Made by a program: the position numbers and the translations under genes. A stretch of DNA of 64,000 bases, taken from Streptomyces sp. NBC_00820. GTDB taxonomy: Bacteria > Actinomycetota > Actinomycetes > Streptomycetales > Streptomycetaceae. The stretch is from contig NZ_CP108882.1 in the NCBI RefSeq assembly GCF_036347055.1, positions 1,674,001-1,738,000 on the forward strand. The letters are read 5' to 3'. Shown in pieces: positions 37,492 to 46,197 of this stretch (positions within the stretch are counted from its first letter, which is position 1; every line of letters starts with the position of its first letter). The notes beneath the pieces were generated by a model. That model did not search any database. It was given only the letters and a program-made list of their open reading frames with translations, and was not told where the DNA came from.

Positions 37492-38739
37492 TCAGTACAC
37501 GGTGTCGGCCTGGTCCGGCACCACCGAGCCGTCCGGCCGGCGCACCGGGGCGCGGCTGCCGTCGGGGGCGTTGTAGGCGGTGGTGGAGCAGGGGTACGGC
37601 TCGGGCTTGCGGGGCAGGGGCTCGATGAACATCGGGTTGATCAGCCAGCGGCCGTCCGCGTCGTCGTGGGCCCGGCACATCAGCTCGGCCTTGTTGCGGT
37701 CGAGGACCAGGTGGGCGCCGGTGGCGTCGGAGACGAAGGTGACGTCGGTGTCCGCGTCGCCGCCGCCGACGGCGATCCGATTCCTCCAGGGCTGCTTCCG
37801 CCAGGCCGCGGGGCCGCGAATCCCGTAGATGTCCTGGTTGATCCAGCACCGCTTGCCGTCGATGTACGGGATCACCTCGCCCTTGTTCTCCCCGACGCCG
37901 CCGCAGCCCTCGTTGCGGGTGGTGATGCGGCCTTGGTGGTCGAGGACCGAGCGGATGGCGATGGTGTGCGCGGCGTCGACGCCGACCCCGCGCGACCAGA
38001 CCTCGGTGACCGGCTCGGAGCCGGCCGAGACGATGTAGACCCGGAATCCGGCCCGCTGGAGGGTGCGGATGAGGTCGCGCTGCTGGTCGTAGTAGCGGAC
38101 GTAGGCGGGGACGGTGTGGGTGCCCAGGGTGCGGGTGGCGCCGACGGGGGCGGCCAGCGCCTCGGTGCGGGCGGCGGCCGCGTAGGAGGAGAGCCGGGCC
38201 GGGGTGCGGCCCGCGAAGAGCTGGGGCACCCAGGCGTACTGCGGGACGGTGTGCCGGTGGTTCCAGGTGCCCGCGAAGGCGGCGGCGCCGCTCGTCGTGG
38301 TGCCCTTCTCCCGGATCTCCACGATCTCGTCCGTGCAGCGGGGCCGGTCGGAGGTGCGCAGGGAGCCGCCCGCGCCGGTGCCGCCCGCGCCGGTGCCGCA
38401 GGCGGCGGTGAGCGCGCGGTCCCCGGCGTCGGTGAGCCAGGCGCTGGTGTCCTTCCAGCGGGCCGGGCGCGGGAGGACGTCGTGGCGCAGGGCCCAGGAG
38501 AGGGTCGCGTCGGTGACGTCGTTCTTGGTGACGGTGTTGTCCCAGTCGAAGGCGGCGACCGCGCCGCGGTGCCCGGAGCAGGTGCCGTAGGTGTCGATGA
38601 CGTGTTGCAGGCGATCGCGGTTGTCACCGTGCCAACGGGACGTCAGCCGGGGGCAGTCGGGCTCGGTCGCCGTCGGTGCGGCGGGTGCGGCCGCCAGGGC
38701 GGCGGCCGCTGCCAGGGTCCACGCGAGAAGCTGTCGCAT
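37492..38739 (-). CDS. Secreted HAD-superfamily phosphatase
   Basis: The 415-residue protein has a cleavable signal peptide ([19 protein letters not shown]). The HAD motif I FDWDNTV is at about residues 65-71, motif II is in RVYIVSAGSEPV, and motif III/IV is AVGGGDADTDVTFV. The core resembles phosphoserine/phosphocholine-type phosphatases (PHOSPHO-like). A Gly-rich insert with three GTGAGG-like units (about residues 114-124) lies after motif I. TACGGT ends 8 bases before the ATG, so the mRNA may be leaderless. Confidence 0.85.
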   Translation of the reverse strand: MRQLLAWTLAAAAALAAAPAAPTATEPDCPRLTSRWHGDNRDRLQHVIDTYGTCSGHRGAVAAFDWDNTVTKNDVTDATLSWALRHDVLPRPARWKDTSAWLTDAGDRALTAACGTGAGGTGAGGSLRTSDRPRCTDEIVEIREKGTTTSGAAAFAGTWNHRHTVPQYAWVPQLFAGRTPARLSSYAAAARTEALAAPVGATRTLGTHTVPAYVRYYDQQRDLIRTLQRAGFRVYIVSAGSEPVTEVWSRGVGVDAAHTIAIRSVLDHQGRITTRNEGCGGVGENKGEVIPYIDGKRCWINQDIYGIRGPAAWRKQPWRNRIAVGGGDADTDVTFVSDATGAHLVLDRNKAELMCRAHDDADGRWLINPMFIEPLPRKPEPYPCSTTAYNAPDGSRAPVRRPDGSVVPDQADTVY

Positions 38740-38765
38740 ACGCGCGGACCGTACACCTTTCGTCC

Positions 38766-39548
38766 CTACAGGGGCGTGACGTACGCGCCCGAGATGCCGC
38801 CGTCCACCAGGAAGTCGGTGGCGTTGACGAAGGAGGAGTCGTCGCTGGCGAGGAAGGCGACGGCGGCGGCGATCTCGTCCGCGTCGGCGAACCGGCCCAC
38901 CGGGATGTGCACGAGCCGGCGCGCGGCCCGCTCCGGGTCCTTGGCGAACAGCTCCCGCAGCAGCGGGGTGTCGACCGGGCCCGGGCACAGGGCGTTGACC
39001 CGGATCCCCTCCCGGGCGAACTGCACGCCCAGCTCACGGGACATGGCGAGCACGCCGCCCTTGGACGCGGTGTACGAGATCTGGGACGTGGCCGCTCCCA
39101 TCCTCGCCACGAAGGACGCGGTGTTGATGACGGAGCCCTTGCCCTGACGGCGCATGTAGGGGATGGCGGCCTTGCAGCACAGGTAGACGGAGGTGAGGTT
39201 GACCTCCTGGACGCGCTTCCAGGCCTCCAGTCCCGTCTCCAGGATGGAGTCGTCCTCGGGCGGGGAGATGCCGGCGTTGTTGAAGGCGACGTCGACGCTG
39301 CCGTAGGTGTCGTACGCCGTCTTGAACAGCGCCTCGACCTGCTCGGGGTCGGTGACGTCGACCTTGACGAAGAGTCCGCCGACCGCGTCGGCGGCGGCCT
39401 TCCCGGCCCTCTCGTCGATGTCGGCGCAGACGACGTTCGCGCCCTCGGAGGCGAGGCGGCGCGCGGTGGCGAGGCCGATGCCGCTGCCGGCTCCGGTGAC
39501 GACGGCGGTACGGCCGACCAGGCGGCGGCAAACGGTGGTGTCGGTCAC
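38766..39548 (-). CDS. SDR-family oxidoreductase (3-oxoacyl-ACP reductase-like)
   Basis: The 260-residue enzyme has the NAD(P) motif VVTGAGSGIGLATARRL, NNAGIS, the catalytic Ser in SVINTASFVARMG and YTASKGG (YxxxK). The start overlaps the ALDH stop as ATGA, so it is the third enzyme of the glutamylated-amine cluster. It may reduce or oxidise an alcohol/aldehyde intermediate of that pathway; the substrate is inferred from context only. Confidence 0.9.
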   Translation of the reverse strand: MTDTTVCRRLVGRTAVVTGAGSGIGLATARRLASEGANVVCADIDERAGKAAADAVGGLFVKVDVTDPEQVEALFKTAYDTYGSVDVAFNNAGISPPEDDSILETGLEAWKRVQEVNLTSVYLCCKAAIPYMRRQGKGSVINTASFVARMGAATSQISYTASKGGVLAMSRELGVQFAREGIRVNALCPGPVDTPLLRELFAKDPERAARRLVHIPVGRFADADEIAAAVAFLASDDSSFVNATDFLVDGGISGAYVTPL

Positions 39549-40918
39549 TGTGCTGGGCCCTCCGTGCTGATGAAGACGTTCTTGGTCTCGGTGAAGGCGG
39601 TCAGGGCGTCGGGGCCGAGTTCACGGCCGAGGCCGGACTGCTTGAAGCCGCCGAACGGGGTCCAGTAGCGGACGCTGGAGTGGGAGTTGACGGACAGGTT
39701 GCCGGCGCGGACGGCCTGGGAGACGCGCAGGGCGCGGCCGATGTCCCGGGTCCACAGGGAGCCGGACAGGCCGTAGGGGGTGTCGTTGGCGAGGCGGATC
39801 GCGTCCGCCTCGTCGGTGAAGGGCAGCAGGACGGCGACCGGGCCGAAGATCTCCTCGCGGGCCGCCGGGCTGTCCGGCCGCTCGCCGGTGAGCACGGTCG
39901 GCGGGAACCAGAAGCCGGGCCCGTCGGGGGCGGCGCCGCTCAGGGCCTGGGCGTCCTCGGGGACGTACGACCGTACGCGGTCCAGCTGCCGGCGGGAGAT
40001 CAGCGGCCCCATCTGCGTCTTCTCGTCGGCCGGGTCGCCGACCACGACGGCGGCCAGCGCGTCCGCGAGGAACGCGCGGGCCTCCTCGAACAGCGGCTCC
40101 TGGACCAGGATCCGGGTGCGGGCGCAGCAGTCCTGGCCGGCGTTGTCGAGGAAGGAGAAGGGGTCGAGGGCGGCCTTGAGGTCGGCGTCGGCGAAGACGA
40201 TGTTGGGGCTCTTGCCGCCGAGTTCGAGGGTGACGGGCTTGACCTGCCGGGCGCAGCGCTCCATGACCTCGCGGCCGGTGCGGGTGGCGCCCGTGAACAC
40301 GATCTTGGCGACGTCGGGATGGTCGACCAGCGCGCGGCCCGCGATGTCGCCGTAGCCGGGGAGCACCTGGAAGAGGTGCTCGGGCAGGCCGGCCTCCAGG
40401 GCGAGTTCGGCCAGGCGCAGGGCGGTGAGCGGGGTGGTCTCGGCGGGCTTGAGGACGACGGCGTTGCCCGCGGCGAGCGCCGGGAAGGAGCCCCAGGCGG
40501 CGATCGGCATGGGGAAGTTCCAGGGGGCGATCACGCCCACGACGCCCAGGGGTTCGTGGAAGGTGACGTCCCAGCCGCCGGGGACGGGGATCTGCCGGCC
40601 GAGGAGGCGTTCGGCGCCGCCGGCCGCGTAGAGGAGGAGGTCGCGGGCGTTGCCTGCCTCCCAGCGGGCGTTGCCGAGGGTGTGGCCGGCCTCGCGGACC
40701 TCCAGCAGGGCCAGTTCCTCCACGTGGGCGTCGACGGTGTCGGCGAAGCGGCGCAGCAGCCGGGCGCGGTCGGCGGGCGGGAGCGCGGCCCAGGCGGTCC
40801 GGGCCCGCGTGGCCCGTACGACGGCGGCGTCCACATCGGCCGCGTCGGCGGCGGGGACGGTGGCGACGACCTGCTCGGTGGCGGGGTTGAGGACCTTCAG
40901 CTCGTGCGGGTCGGACAC
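39545..40918 (-). CDS. Aldehyde dehydrogenase of the glutamylated-amine cluster
   Basis: The 457-residue enzyme shows ALDH signatures: IAPWNFPMPIAAWGSFPALAAGNAVVLKPAE, VTLELGGKSPNIVF (catalytic Glu) and NAGQDCCARTRI (catalytic Cys). It likely oxidises a gamma-glutamyl aldehyde (from glutamyl-ethanolamine or a glutamyl-polyamine) to an acid. The GTG at 40918 has AAAGGT upstream. It lies 11 bases after glnA4 and overlaps the SDR gene (ATGA), so all three are one transcript. Confidence 0.92.
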   Translation of the reverse strand: MSDPHELKVLNPATEQVVATVPAADAADVDAAVVRATRARTAWAALPPADRARLLRRFADTVDAHVEELALLEVREAGHTLGNARWEAGNARDLLLYAAGGAERLLGRQIPVPGGWDVTFHEPLGVVGVIAPWNFPMPIAAWGSFPALAAGNAVVLKPAETTPLTALRLAELALEAGLPEHLFQVLPGYGDIAGRALVDHPDVAKIVFTGATRTGREVMERCARQVKPVTLELGGKSPNIVFADADLKAALDPFSFLDNAGQDCCARTRILVQEPLFEEARAFLADALAAVVVGDPADEKTQMGPLISRRQLDRVRSYVPEDAQALSGAAPDGPGFWFPPTVLTGERPDSPAAREEIFGPVAVLLPFTDEADAIRLANDTPYGLSGSLWTRDIGRALRVSQAVRAGNLSVNSHSSVRYWTPFGGFKQSGLGRELGPDALTAFTETKNVFISTEGPAQ

Positions 40919-40929
40919 GTGATGACCTT

Positions 40930-42294
40930 TCACAGGCGTTCGAAGGAGCGGCGCAGCTCCCAGTCGGTGACCGCGGCGTCGAAGGCCTCCAGTTCGACGC
41001 GCGCCATGTTGCGGTAGTGGGCCACCACCTCGTCGCCGAAGGCTGCCTTGGCCAGGGGGCTGTCCTCCCAGAGCGCGGCGGCCTCCCGCAGGGTGGCCGG
41101 GACGTGCGCGAAGCCCGCGGCGTAGGCGTTGCCGGGGCAGGGTTCGGGCAGTTCCAGCTTCTGCTCGATGCCGTACAGGCCGGCCGCGACCAGTCCGGCG
41201 ACGGCGAGGTAGGGGTTGACGTCGCCGCCGGGCAGGCGGTTCTCGAAGCGCAGGGAGCGGCCGTGGCCGACGACGCGCAGGGCGCAGGTGCGGTTGTCGT
41301 GGCCCCAGGCGACGGCGGTGGGGGCGAAGGAGCCGGGCTGGAACCGCTTGTAGGAGTTGATGTTCGGGGCGTAGAGCAGGGAGAAGTCGCGCAGGGCCGC
41401 GAGCTGTCCGGCGAGGAAGTGCCGCATGACCTCGGACATGCCGTCCGGGCCGTCCCCGGCCATGGCGTTGGTGCCGTCCGCGTCGGCGAGCGAGAGGTGG
41501 ATGTGGCAGGAGTTGCCCTCGCGCTCGTTGTACTTGGCCATGAAGGTGAGCGAGACGCCCTCCTGGGCGGCGATCTCCTTGGCGCCTGTCTTGTACAGGG
41601 CGTGCTGGTCGCAGGTGACGAGGGCCTCGTCGTAGCGGAAGGCGATCTCGTGCTGGCCGGGGTTGCACTCGCCCTTGGCGGACTCGACGGTGAGGCCGGC
41701 GCCGGCCATCTCGTTGCGGATGCGGCGCAGCAGGGGCTCGACGCGGCCGGTGCCGAGGACGGAGTAGTCGATGTTGTACTGGTTGGCCGGGGTCAGGCCC
41801 CGGTAGTTCGCGTCCCAGGCCTGCTCGTAGCTGTCCTTGAAGACGATGAACTCCAGCTCGGTGCCGACCTGGGCGGTGTAGCCGAGCGCGGCGAGGCGCT
41901 CCAGCTGGCGGCGCAGGATCTGGCGCGGGGCGGCGGCGACCGGGGAGCCGTCGTCCCAGGCGAGGTCGGCGACGAGCAGGGCGGTGCCTGGGTGCCAGGG
42001 GACGTGGCGCAGGGTGGACAGGTCGGGGCGCATGGCGAAGTCGCCGTAGCCGCGGTCCCAGGAGGACATGGCGTAGCCGTCGACGGTGTTCATCTCGGTG
42101 TCGACGGCGAGGAGGTAGTTGCAGCCCTCGGTGCCGTGCTGGAGGACCTCGTCGAGGAAGAAGCGGGCGGCGAACCGCTTGCCCTGCAGCCGCCCTTGCA
42201 TGTCGGGGAAGGCCAGGACGACAGTGTCGATCTCACCGTCGGCGACGAGGGCGCGCAGTTCCTCGACGCTCAGCGGGGGCGTGCGGTCTGCCAC
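40930..42294 (-). CDS. glnA4: Glutamine synthetase-like gamma-glutamylamine ligase (GlnA4 type)
   Basis: The 454-residue protein keeps the GS fold: NQYNIDYSVL region, VGTELEFIVF, AKGECNPGQHEI, GNSCHIHLSL, NSYKRFQPGSFAPTAVAWG and RFENRLPGGDVNPYLAVA. It lacks the adenylylation region of true GlnA. In S. coelicolor the syntenic gene SCO1613 (GlnA4) was described as a gamma-glutamylethanolamide synthetase that starts ethanolamine use; this is from memory. The GTG at 42294 has AAGGAGG upstream. It leads the operon with ALDH and SDR. A 165-bp near-palindrome lies 43 bases upstream of its start. Confidence 0.88.
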   Translation of the reverse strand: MADRTPPLSVEELRALVADGEIDTVVLAFPDMQGRLQGKRFAARFFLDEVLQHGTEGCNYLLAVDTEMNTVDGYAMSSWDRGYGDFAMRPDLSTLRHVPWHPGTALLVADLAWDDGSPVAAAPRQILRRQLERLAALGYTAQVGTELEFIVFKDSYEQAWDANYRGLTPANQYNIDYSVLGTGRVEPLLRRIRNEMAGAGLTVESAKGECNPGQHEIAFRYDEALVTCDQHALYKTGAKEIAAQEGVSLTFMAKYNEREGNSCHIHLSLADADGTNAMAGDGPDGMSEVMRHFLAGQLAALRDFSLLYAPNINSYKRFQPGSFAPTAVAWGHDNRTCALRVVGHGRSLRFENRLPGGDVNPYLAVAGLVAAGLYGIEQKLELPEPCPGNAYAAGFAHVPATLREAAALWEDSPLAKAAFGDEVVAHYRNMARVELEAFDAAVTDWELRRSFERL

Positions 42295-42337
42295 GGGAGG
42301 GCCTCCTTCGGCGTCTTCGCTTTTTTCGGCCGGGCCG

Positions 42338-42502
42338 AGGGGGCGTCTCCCCGATCTTCGTGGATCAGGCCGCGGCGTCCGGTGCGGTGCCTCGGCGTGC
42401 GGCCGGATCGCCCTCGTACTGGGCGTACGTGGGCGATTCGGCCGTGCGGCGAGGTGCCGTGCCGGGCGTCGCGGACCCACGAAGATCGGGGAGACGCCCC
42501 CT
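42338..42502. repeat. 165-bp near-palindromic element between glnA4 and gntR
   Basis: The outer 26 bases (42338-42363 and 42477-42502) are perfect inverted repeats, beginning AGGGGGCGTCTCCCC outside. The inside continues as an imperfect inverted repeat around a centre near 42420. The element can fold as one long hairpin. I recall similar copies in many Streptomyces genomes. No transposase is encoded. It separates the glnA4 start (43 bp) from the operator-like site next to gntR. Confidence 0.8.
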
Positions 42503-42508
42503 AGGGCC

Positions 42509-42532
42509 ATAAGGTATTGCGGAGAACCATTG
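42509..42532. promoter_or_regulatory. Candidate GntR operator upstream of gntR
   Basis: ATAAGGTAT and AACCATTG halves lie 22 bp before the gntR ATG. They resemble the second site at 43303-43326 at 14 of 24 positions, chiefly in the half-sites (AAGGTAT and ACC-TTG). Confidence 0.5.
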
Positions 42533-42554
42533 CTTGGGAAGGGGATACGTCCGG

Positions 42555-43292
42555 ATGTCGCGGGACGAGGGTCCGAACGGGCCGGACGAGCGGCTCACCG
42601 CGGTGTTGCGGCCGGTGCGGGCCGGCAACGGCTTCGAGGAGGCGCTGGAGCAGATCCTCCAGGTCGTACGGCTCGGCCTGGTGCCGGGCGGCGAGCGGCT
42701 GCCCGCCGAGCGGGAGCTGGCGGACCGGCTCGGGATCAGCCGGGTCACGCTGCGCGAGGTGCTGAAGGTCCTCCAGGACCAGGGCCTGGTGGAGTCGCGG
42801 CGCGGGCGGTACGGCGGAACGTTCGTGCTGGCGCGCGCGGACGCGGGCGGCGAGGACGAGCTGCGCCGGCGGGTCGCCGAGGTCGACATCGAGGACGTGC
42901 TGCGCTTCCGGGAGGTGCTGGAGGTGGGGGCGGCCGGGCTGTGCGCGGCGCACCGGCTCACGGCGGAGCAGGGCGACCGGCTGCGGGAGGCGCTGCACCG
43001 CACCCGCGAGGCCCCGCTCGCCGACTACCGGCGGCTCGACACGCTGCTTCATCTGACCCTGGCCGAGCTGTGCGGCTCGCCGTCGCTGACCGCCCAGTAC
43101 GCGGCGGTGCGGGCGCGGGTCAACGACCTCCTCGACTGCATCCCGCTGCTGGTGCGCAACCTGGAGCACTCGCAGCGCCAGCACACCGCGCTGGTGGAGG
43201 CGGTGCTGGACGGGGATGCCGACGGGGCGCGGGAGATGATGCGGGAGCACTGCGCGGGCACGGCGGCGCTGCTGCGGGGCTTCCTGGCGTGA
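42555..43292 (+). CDS. GntR-family regulator with FCD domain
   Basis: The 245-residue protein has an N-terminal winged helix (LPAERELADRLGISRVTLREVLKVLQDQG) and a C-terminal FCD ligand domain with the usual histidines (LLHLTLAELCGSP and AMREHC-type positions). FadR-like regulators respond to acids or amine-derived metabolites. The ATG at 42555 follows GAAGGGGA. It diverges from glnA4 and is followed by the C26 hydrolase gene, so it likely governs this cluster. I recall SCO1614 in the same place. Confidence 0.9.
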   Translation: MSRDEGPNGPDERLTAVLRPVRAGNGFEEALEQILQVVRLGLVPGGERLPAERELADRLGISRVTLREVLKVLQDQGLVESRRGRYGGTFVLARADAGGEDELRRRVAEVDIEDVLRFREVLEVGAAGLCAAHRLTAEQGDRLREALHRTREAPLADYRRLDTLLHLTLAELCGSPSLTAQYAAVRARVNDLLDCIPLLVRNLEHSQRQHTALVEAVLDGDADGAREMMREHCAGTAALLRGFLA

Positions 43293-43302
43293 GCGCGCTC
43301 TG

Positions 43303-43326
43303 CAAAGGTATGCACGGACACCTTTG
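43303..43326. promoter_or_regulatory. Candidate GntR operator between gntR and the C26 hydrolase gene
   Basis: CAAAGGT-N10-ACCTTTG is a perfect 7-bp inverted repeat 22 bp before the GTG of the hydrolase gene and 10 bp after the gntR stop. A similar site lies upstream of gntR. Confidence 0.55.
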
Positions 43327-43348
43327 AGGGCACTGGGAGAGTGACGGC

Positions 43349-44047
43349 GTGGGCGACGGCGCGAGCGGACGACCGCTGATCGGTGTGAGCACGTACCTGG
43401 AGAGCAGCGCGCGCTGGGGCGTGTGGGACATGGCGGCGGTCCTGCTGCCCGCCGCGTATCCGCGCCATGTGCAGCGCGCGGGCGGGGTGGCCGCCCTGCT
43501 GCCGCCGGACGAGCCGGAGCGGGCCGCCGCCGCGGTGGCCCGGCTGGACGGGCTGGTCGTCGCGGGCGGACCCGACGTCGATCCGGGACGGTACGGCGCC
43601 GAGCGCTCCGCGCTGACCGGACCGCCCGCGCCGGAGCGGGACGCGTGGGAGCTGGCGCTGATCGGGGCGGCGCTGGCGGCCCGGGTGCCGCTGCTGGGGG
43701 TCTGCCGGGGGATGCAGCTGCTGAACGTCGCCCTCGGGGGGACGCTGGTGCAGCACCTGGACGGCCACGCGGAGATCGTCGGCGCGTACGGCCGGCATCC
43801 GGTGAAGCCGGTGCCGGGGACCCTGTACGCCGCGATCGCGCCGGAGGAGACGTCGGTGCCGACCTATCACCACCAGGCGGTGGAGCGGCTCGGGGAGGGA
43901 CTGGTGCCGAGCGCGTACGCGGTGGACGGGACCGTGGAGGCGGTGGAGCTGCCGCCGGAGCGGGGATGGGTGCTCGGGGTGCAGTGGCATCCGGAGCTGG
44001 GTGAGGATCTGCGAGTGATGCGGGCGCTGGTCACGGCGGCGTCCTGA
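43349..44047 (+). CDS. Class I glutamine amidotransferase-like gamma-glutamyl hydrolase (peptidase C26, PuuD-like)
   Basis: The 232-residue enzyme has the nucleophile Cys in LLGVCRGMQLLNVALGG, and the His-Glu of the triad in VLGVQWHPELGE. PuuD-like enzymes release the gamma-glutamyl group from glutamylated amine products. That is the last step of the pathway opened by GlnA4. The GTG at 43349 has GGGAGA upstream. The gene directly follows its candidate operator and is transcribed like gntR. Confidence 0.9.
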   Translation: MGDGASGRPLIGVSTYLESSARWGVWDMAAVLLPAAYPRHVQRAGGVAALLPPDEPERAAAAVARLDGLVVAGGPDVDPGRYGAERSALTGPPAPERDAWELALIGAALAARVPLLGVCRGMQLLNVALGGTLVQHLDGHAEIVGAYGRHPVKPVPGTLYAAIAPEETSVPTYHHQAVERLGEGLVPSAYAVDGTVEAVELPPERGWVLGVQWHPELGEDLRVMRALVTAAS

Positions 44048-44086
44048 AACCGGGCTGCGGCCTCCTGGCTCCCCGGCTCCCCGACT

Positions 44087-44173
44087 CCGGCCCACCGGCT
44101 CTCCGGCCCCCGGCTACGGCTCCTCGGCCGGGCGGGGCTACGGCTCCACGGCCGGGCCGGGCTACGGCTCCTC
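44087..44173. repeat. Imperfect 24-bp direct repeats after the C26 hydrolase gene
   Basis: The unit GCTACGGCTCC-TCGGCCGGGC occurs about three times with small changes. It covers the gap before the VOC gene stop. No function is evident. Confidence 0.5.
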
Positions 44174-44554
44174 GTGGTCGCCGTACGGCCGGGTGAGGAT
44201 CTCCATGGCGTGACCGACCGGGTCCTGGAAGTACAGGCCGCGTCCTCCGTAGCGGTGGTTGATCTCTCCGGCCTGTTTCATGTGGGGATCGGCGTAGTAG
44301 GTGATCCCGTCCTGCTGGATGCGCCCGAAGGCCGCGTCGAACTCGTCGTCGGAGACGAGGAAGGCGTAGTGCTCGGAGACGATCGACTCGGCGGGGACGG
44401 TGGCGAAGTCGAGGGTGACCCCGTTGCTGGTGGCCATCGGTATGAACGGGCCCCACTCGTCCCCGGGCTCGAGCCCCAGTACGCGGCCCAGGAACTCGGC
44501 CGATTCCCGCTTGTCCCGGGCGTGGACGATGGTGTGGTTCAACTGGACGGACAT
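44162..44554 (-). CDS. VOC/glyoxalase-fold protein
   Basis: The 130-residue product has a single VOC fold: VQLNHTIVHARDKRESAEFLGRVLG at the start, then VTLDFATVPA, YAFLVSDDEFDAAFGRIQQDG, and the C-terminal GRGLYFQDPVGHAMEILTRPYG with a metal-type Glu. Its role may be dioxygenase, resistance or isomerase; context does not decide. The IS lies 46 bases upstream of its start, so the promoter may have been disrupted or replaced. Confidence 0.85.
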   Translation of the reverse strand: MSVQLNHTIVHARDKRESAEFLGRVLGLEPGDEWGPFIPMATSNGVTLDFATVPAESIVSEHYAFLVSDDEFDAAFGRIQQDGITYYADPHMKQAGEINHRYGGRGLYFQDPVGHAMEILTRPYGDHEEP

Positions 44555-44675
44555 GTGCGAACCCTTCCGTAAGACAACCTCACGGACATCTCCATGCTAG
44601 CTTGATCTTTAACGTGCCGCGTCGAATGGCGCGTCGAACTTGATCACTCGGTCCGGTAATCGCCGTACGTCAAAG

Positions 44676-44734
44676 CGGCCTTCGTCTGAACATGTGCTCC
44701 GACCAAGGAACACACACGTCCAGCACGAAGGCCG
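44676..44734 (+). promoter_or_regulatory. Hairpin covering the transposase ribosome-binding site
   Basis: CGGCCTTCGT (44676-44685) and ACGAAGGCCG (44725-44734) can pair perfectly over 10 bp. The right arm contains GAAGG, the likely ribosome-binding site before the ATG at 44740, so translation would be reduced. Confidence 0.5.
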
Positions 44735-44739
44735 TGAAG

Positions 44740-46197
44740 ATGAGTCTGCTGCATCGTGGTGCCCGACAAGAACCGCTGACGCAACTGTCATGCTTCCGGG
44801 GCGAGTTCTACTCCTGCCTGACCGCTCGTTCGGATGCGCTGTTCGAGCTGGCCGACGCTGTTCTGTGCGGTGACGGACCGGTGAGGTCGCTGGCCGAGCT
44901 GTCACTGGTGGGCGAACACCGCCGCGGACACGGAGGGCTCTATGCAGCAGTTTCCCGGGGAGGCATCGATGCCGACCGGCTGCGGCAGGCGCTGGCCGCG
45001 GTGCCGCTGCCGCGTGCTGCCGACGGCCGGCTCGTCCTGGCTGTCGATGTCACCTGCTGGCTGCGGCCCGATGCCCACACCTCACCGCAGCGGATCCTGT
45101 GTCACACCTATGGCCGGGGCAAGGACCAGCACATCCCGATCCCCGGCTGGCCGTACTCGATCATCTGCGCGCTCGAGCCCGGCCGCAGCTCATGGACTGC
45201 ACCCCTGGACGCGTTGCGACTGGCACCCGGCGACGACACCGCCACCGTCACCGCCCGACAACTGCGTGACCTGGTCCAGCGACTGATCACAGCCGGGCAG
45301 TGGCACGCGGGCTCGCCGGACATCCTCATCGTCGCGGACGCCGGATACGACGCGCCCCGCCTGGCCTTCCTGCTGAGAGACCTGCCGGTCCAGGTGCTGG
45401 CCCGGATGCGCTCGGACCGGGTTCTGCGCCGGGCCGTCCCGCAGCGCCAGCCTCACATCCTGGGCCGCCCGCCCCGACACGGCAGCGAGTTCGTCTTCGG
45501 CCAGCCCGACACCTGGGGCACCCCGGACACCAAAACCGTCACCGACACACGCCTCTACGGCCAGGCCACCGCCCGCTCCTGGGACCGACTGCACCCCAAG
45601 CTGACTCACCGTTCCTCCTGGGCCGCAGCCGACGGCACGCTCCCCATCGTCGAGGGCAGCGTGATCCGCCTGGACATCGACCAACTGCCCAGCGGCGCAA
45701 CTCCCAAGCCGGTCTGGCTCTGGTGGTCAGGCACCGACGCCACCCCGGCGGACACCGACCGTCTCTGGCAGACCTACCTGCGGCGATTCGATATCGAGCA
45801 CACGTTCCGCCTGTTCAAGCAGACTCTCGGCTGGACCTGTCCGAAGATCCGCACCCCCGAGGCGGCGGACCGATGGACCTGGTTGATCCTCGCCGCCTAC
45901 GCGCAACTCCGTCTCGCTCGCCCGCTCGCAGCCGACCTGCGTCGTCCCTGGGAGAAACCCAGTTCTCCAGACCGACTCACACCCGCCCGCGTCCGCCGCG
46001 ACTTCCGGCACATCCGCCCACAAGCCGCCTGCCCAGCCCAAGCACCGAAATCCTCCCGACCCGGTCCCGGACGACCACCGGGCCGAAAGAACACCCGGCC
46101 CACACCCCGCCACGACGTGCACACACCCCGCAAAACACAGCCAGCGAAACGGCAAACGAAGAAGTTAACCACCCCACGACCACGCCGCACAGGTTAA
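44740..46197 (+). CDS. DDE transposase (IS4/IS701-like)
   Basis: The 485-residue protein has the DDE core: first Asp in LVLAVDVTCWLRP, second in ILIVADAGYDAPRLAFLL, and Glu in FDIEHTFRLFKQTLGWTCPKIRTP (the YREK-type segment RFDIEHTFRLFKQ). The C-terminus is basic and Pro/Arg-rich. I chose the ATG at 44740 (MSLLHRGARQEP) because it fits the usual N-terminus; an in-frame ATG at 44692 is possible. A rare TTA codon is near the end (46165-46167). The gene is intact within the IS. Confidence 0.9.
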   Translation: MSLLHRGARQEPLTQLSCFRGEFYSCLTARSDALFELADAVLCGDGPVRSLAELSLVGEHRRGHGGLYAAVSRGGIDADRLRQALAAVPLPRAADGRLVLAVDVTCWLRPDAHTSPQRILCHTYGRGKDQHIPIPGWPYSIICALEPGRSSWTAPLDALRLAPGDDTATVTARQLRDLVQRLITAGQWHAGSPDILIVADAGYDAPRLAFLLRDLPVQVLARMRSDRVLRRAVPQRQPHILGRPPRHGSEFVFGQPDTWGTPDTKTVTDTRLYGQATARSWDRLHPKLTHRSSWAAADGTLPIVEGSVIRLDIDQLPSGATPKPVWLWWSGTDATPADTDRLWQTYLRRFDIEHTFRLFKQTLGWTCPKIRTPEAADRWTWLILAAYAQLRLARPLAADLRRPWEKPSSPDRLTPARVRRDFRHIRPQAACPAQAPKSSRPGPGRPPGRKNTRPTPRHDVHTPRKTQPAKRQTKKLTTPRPRRTG

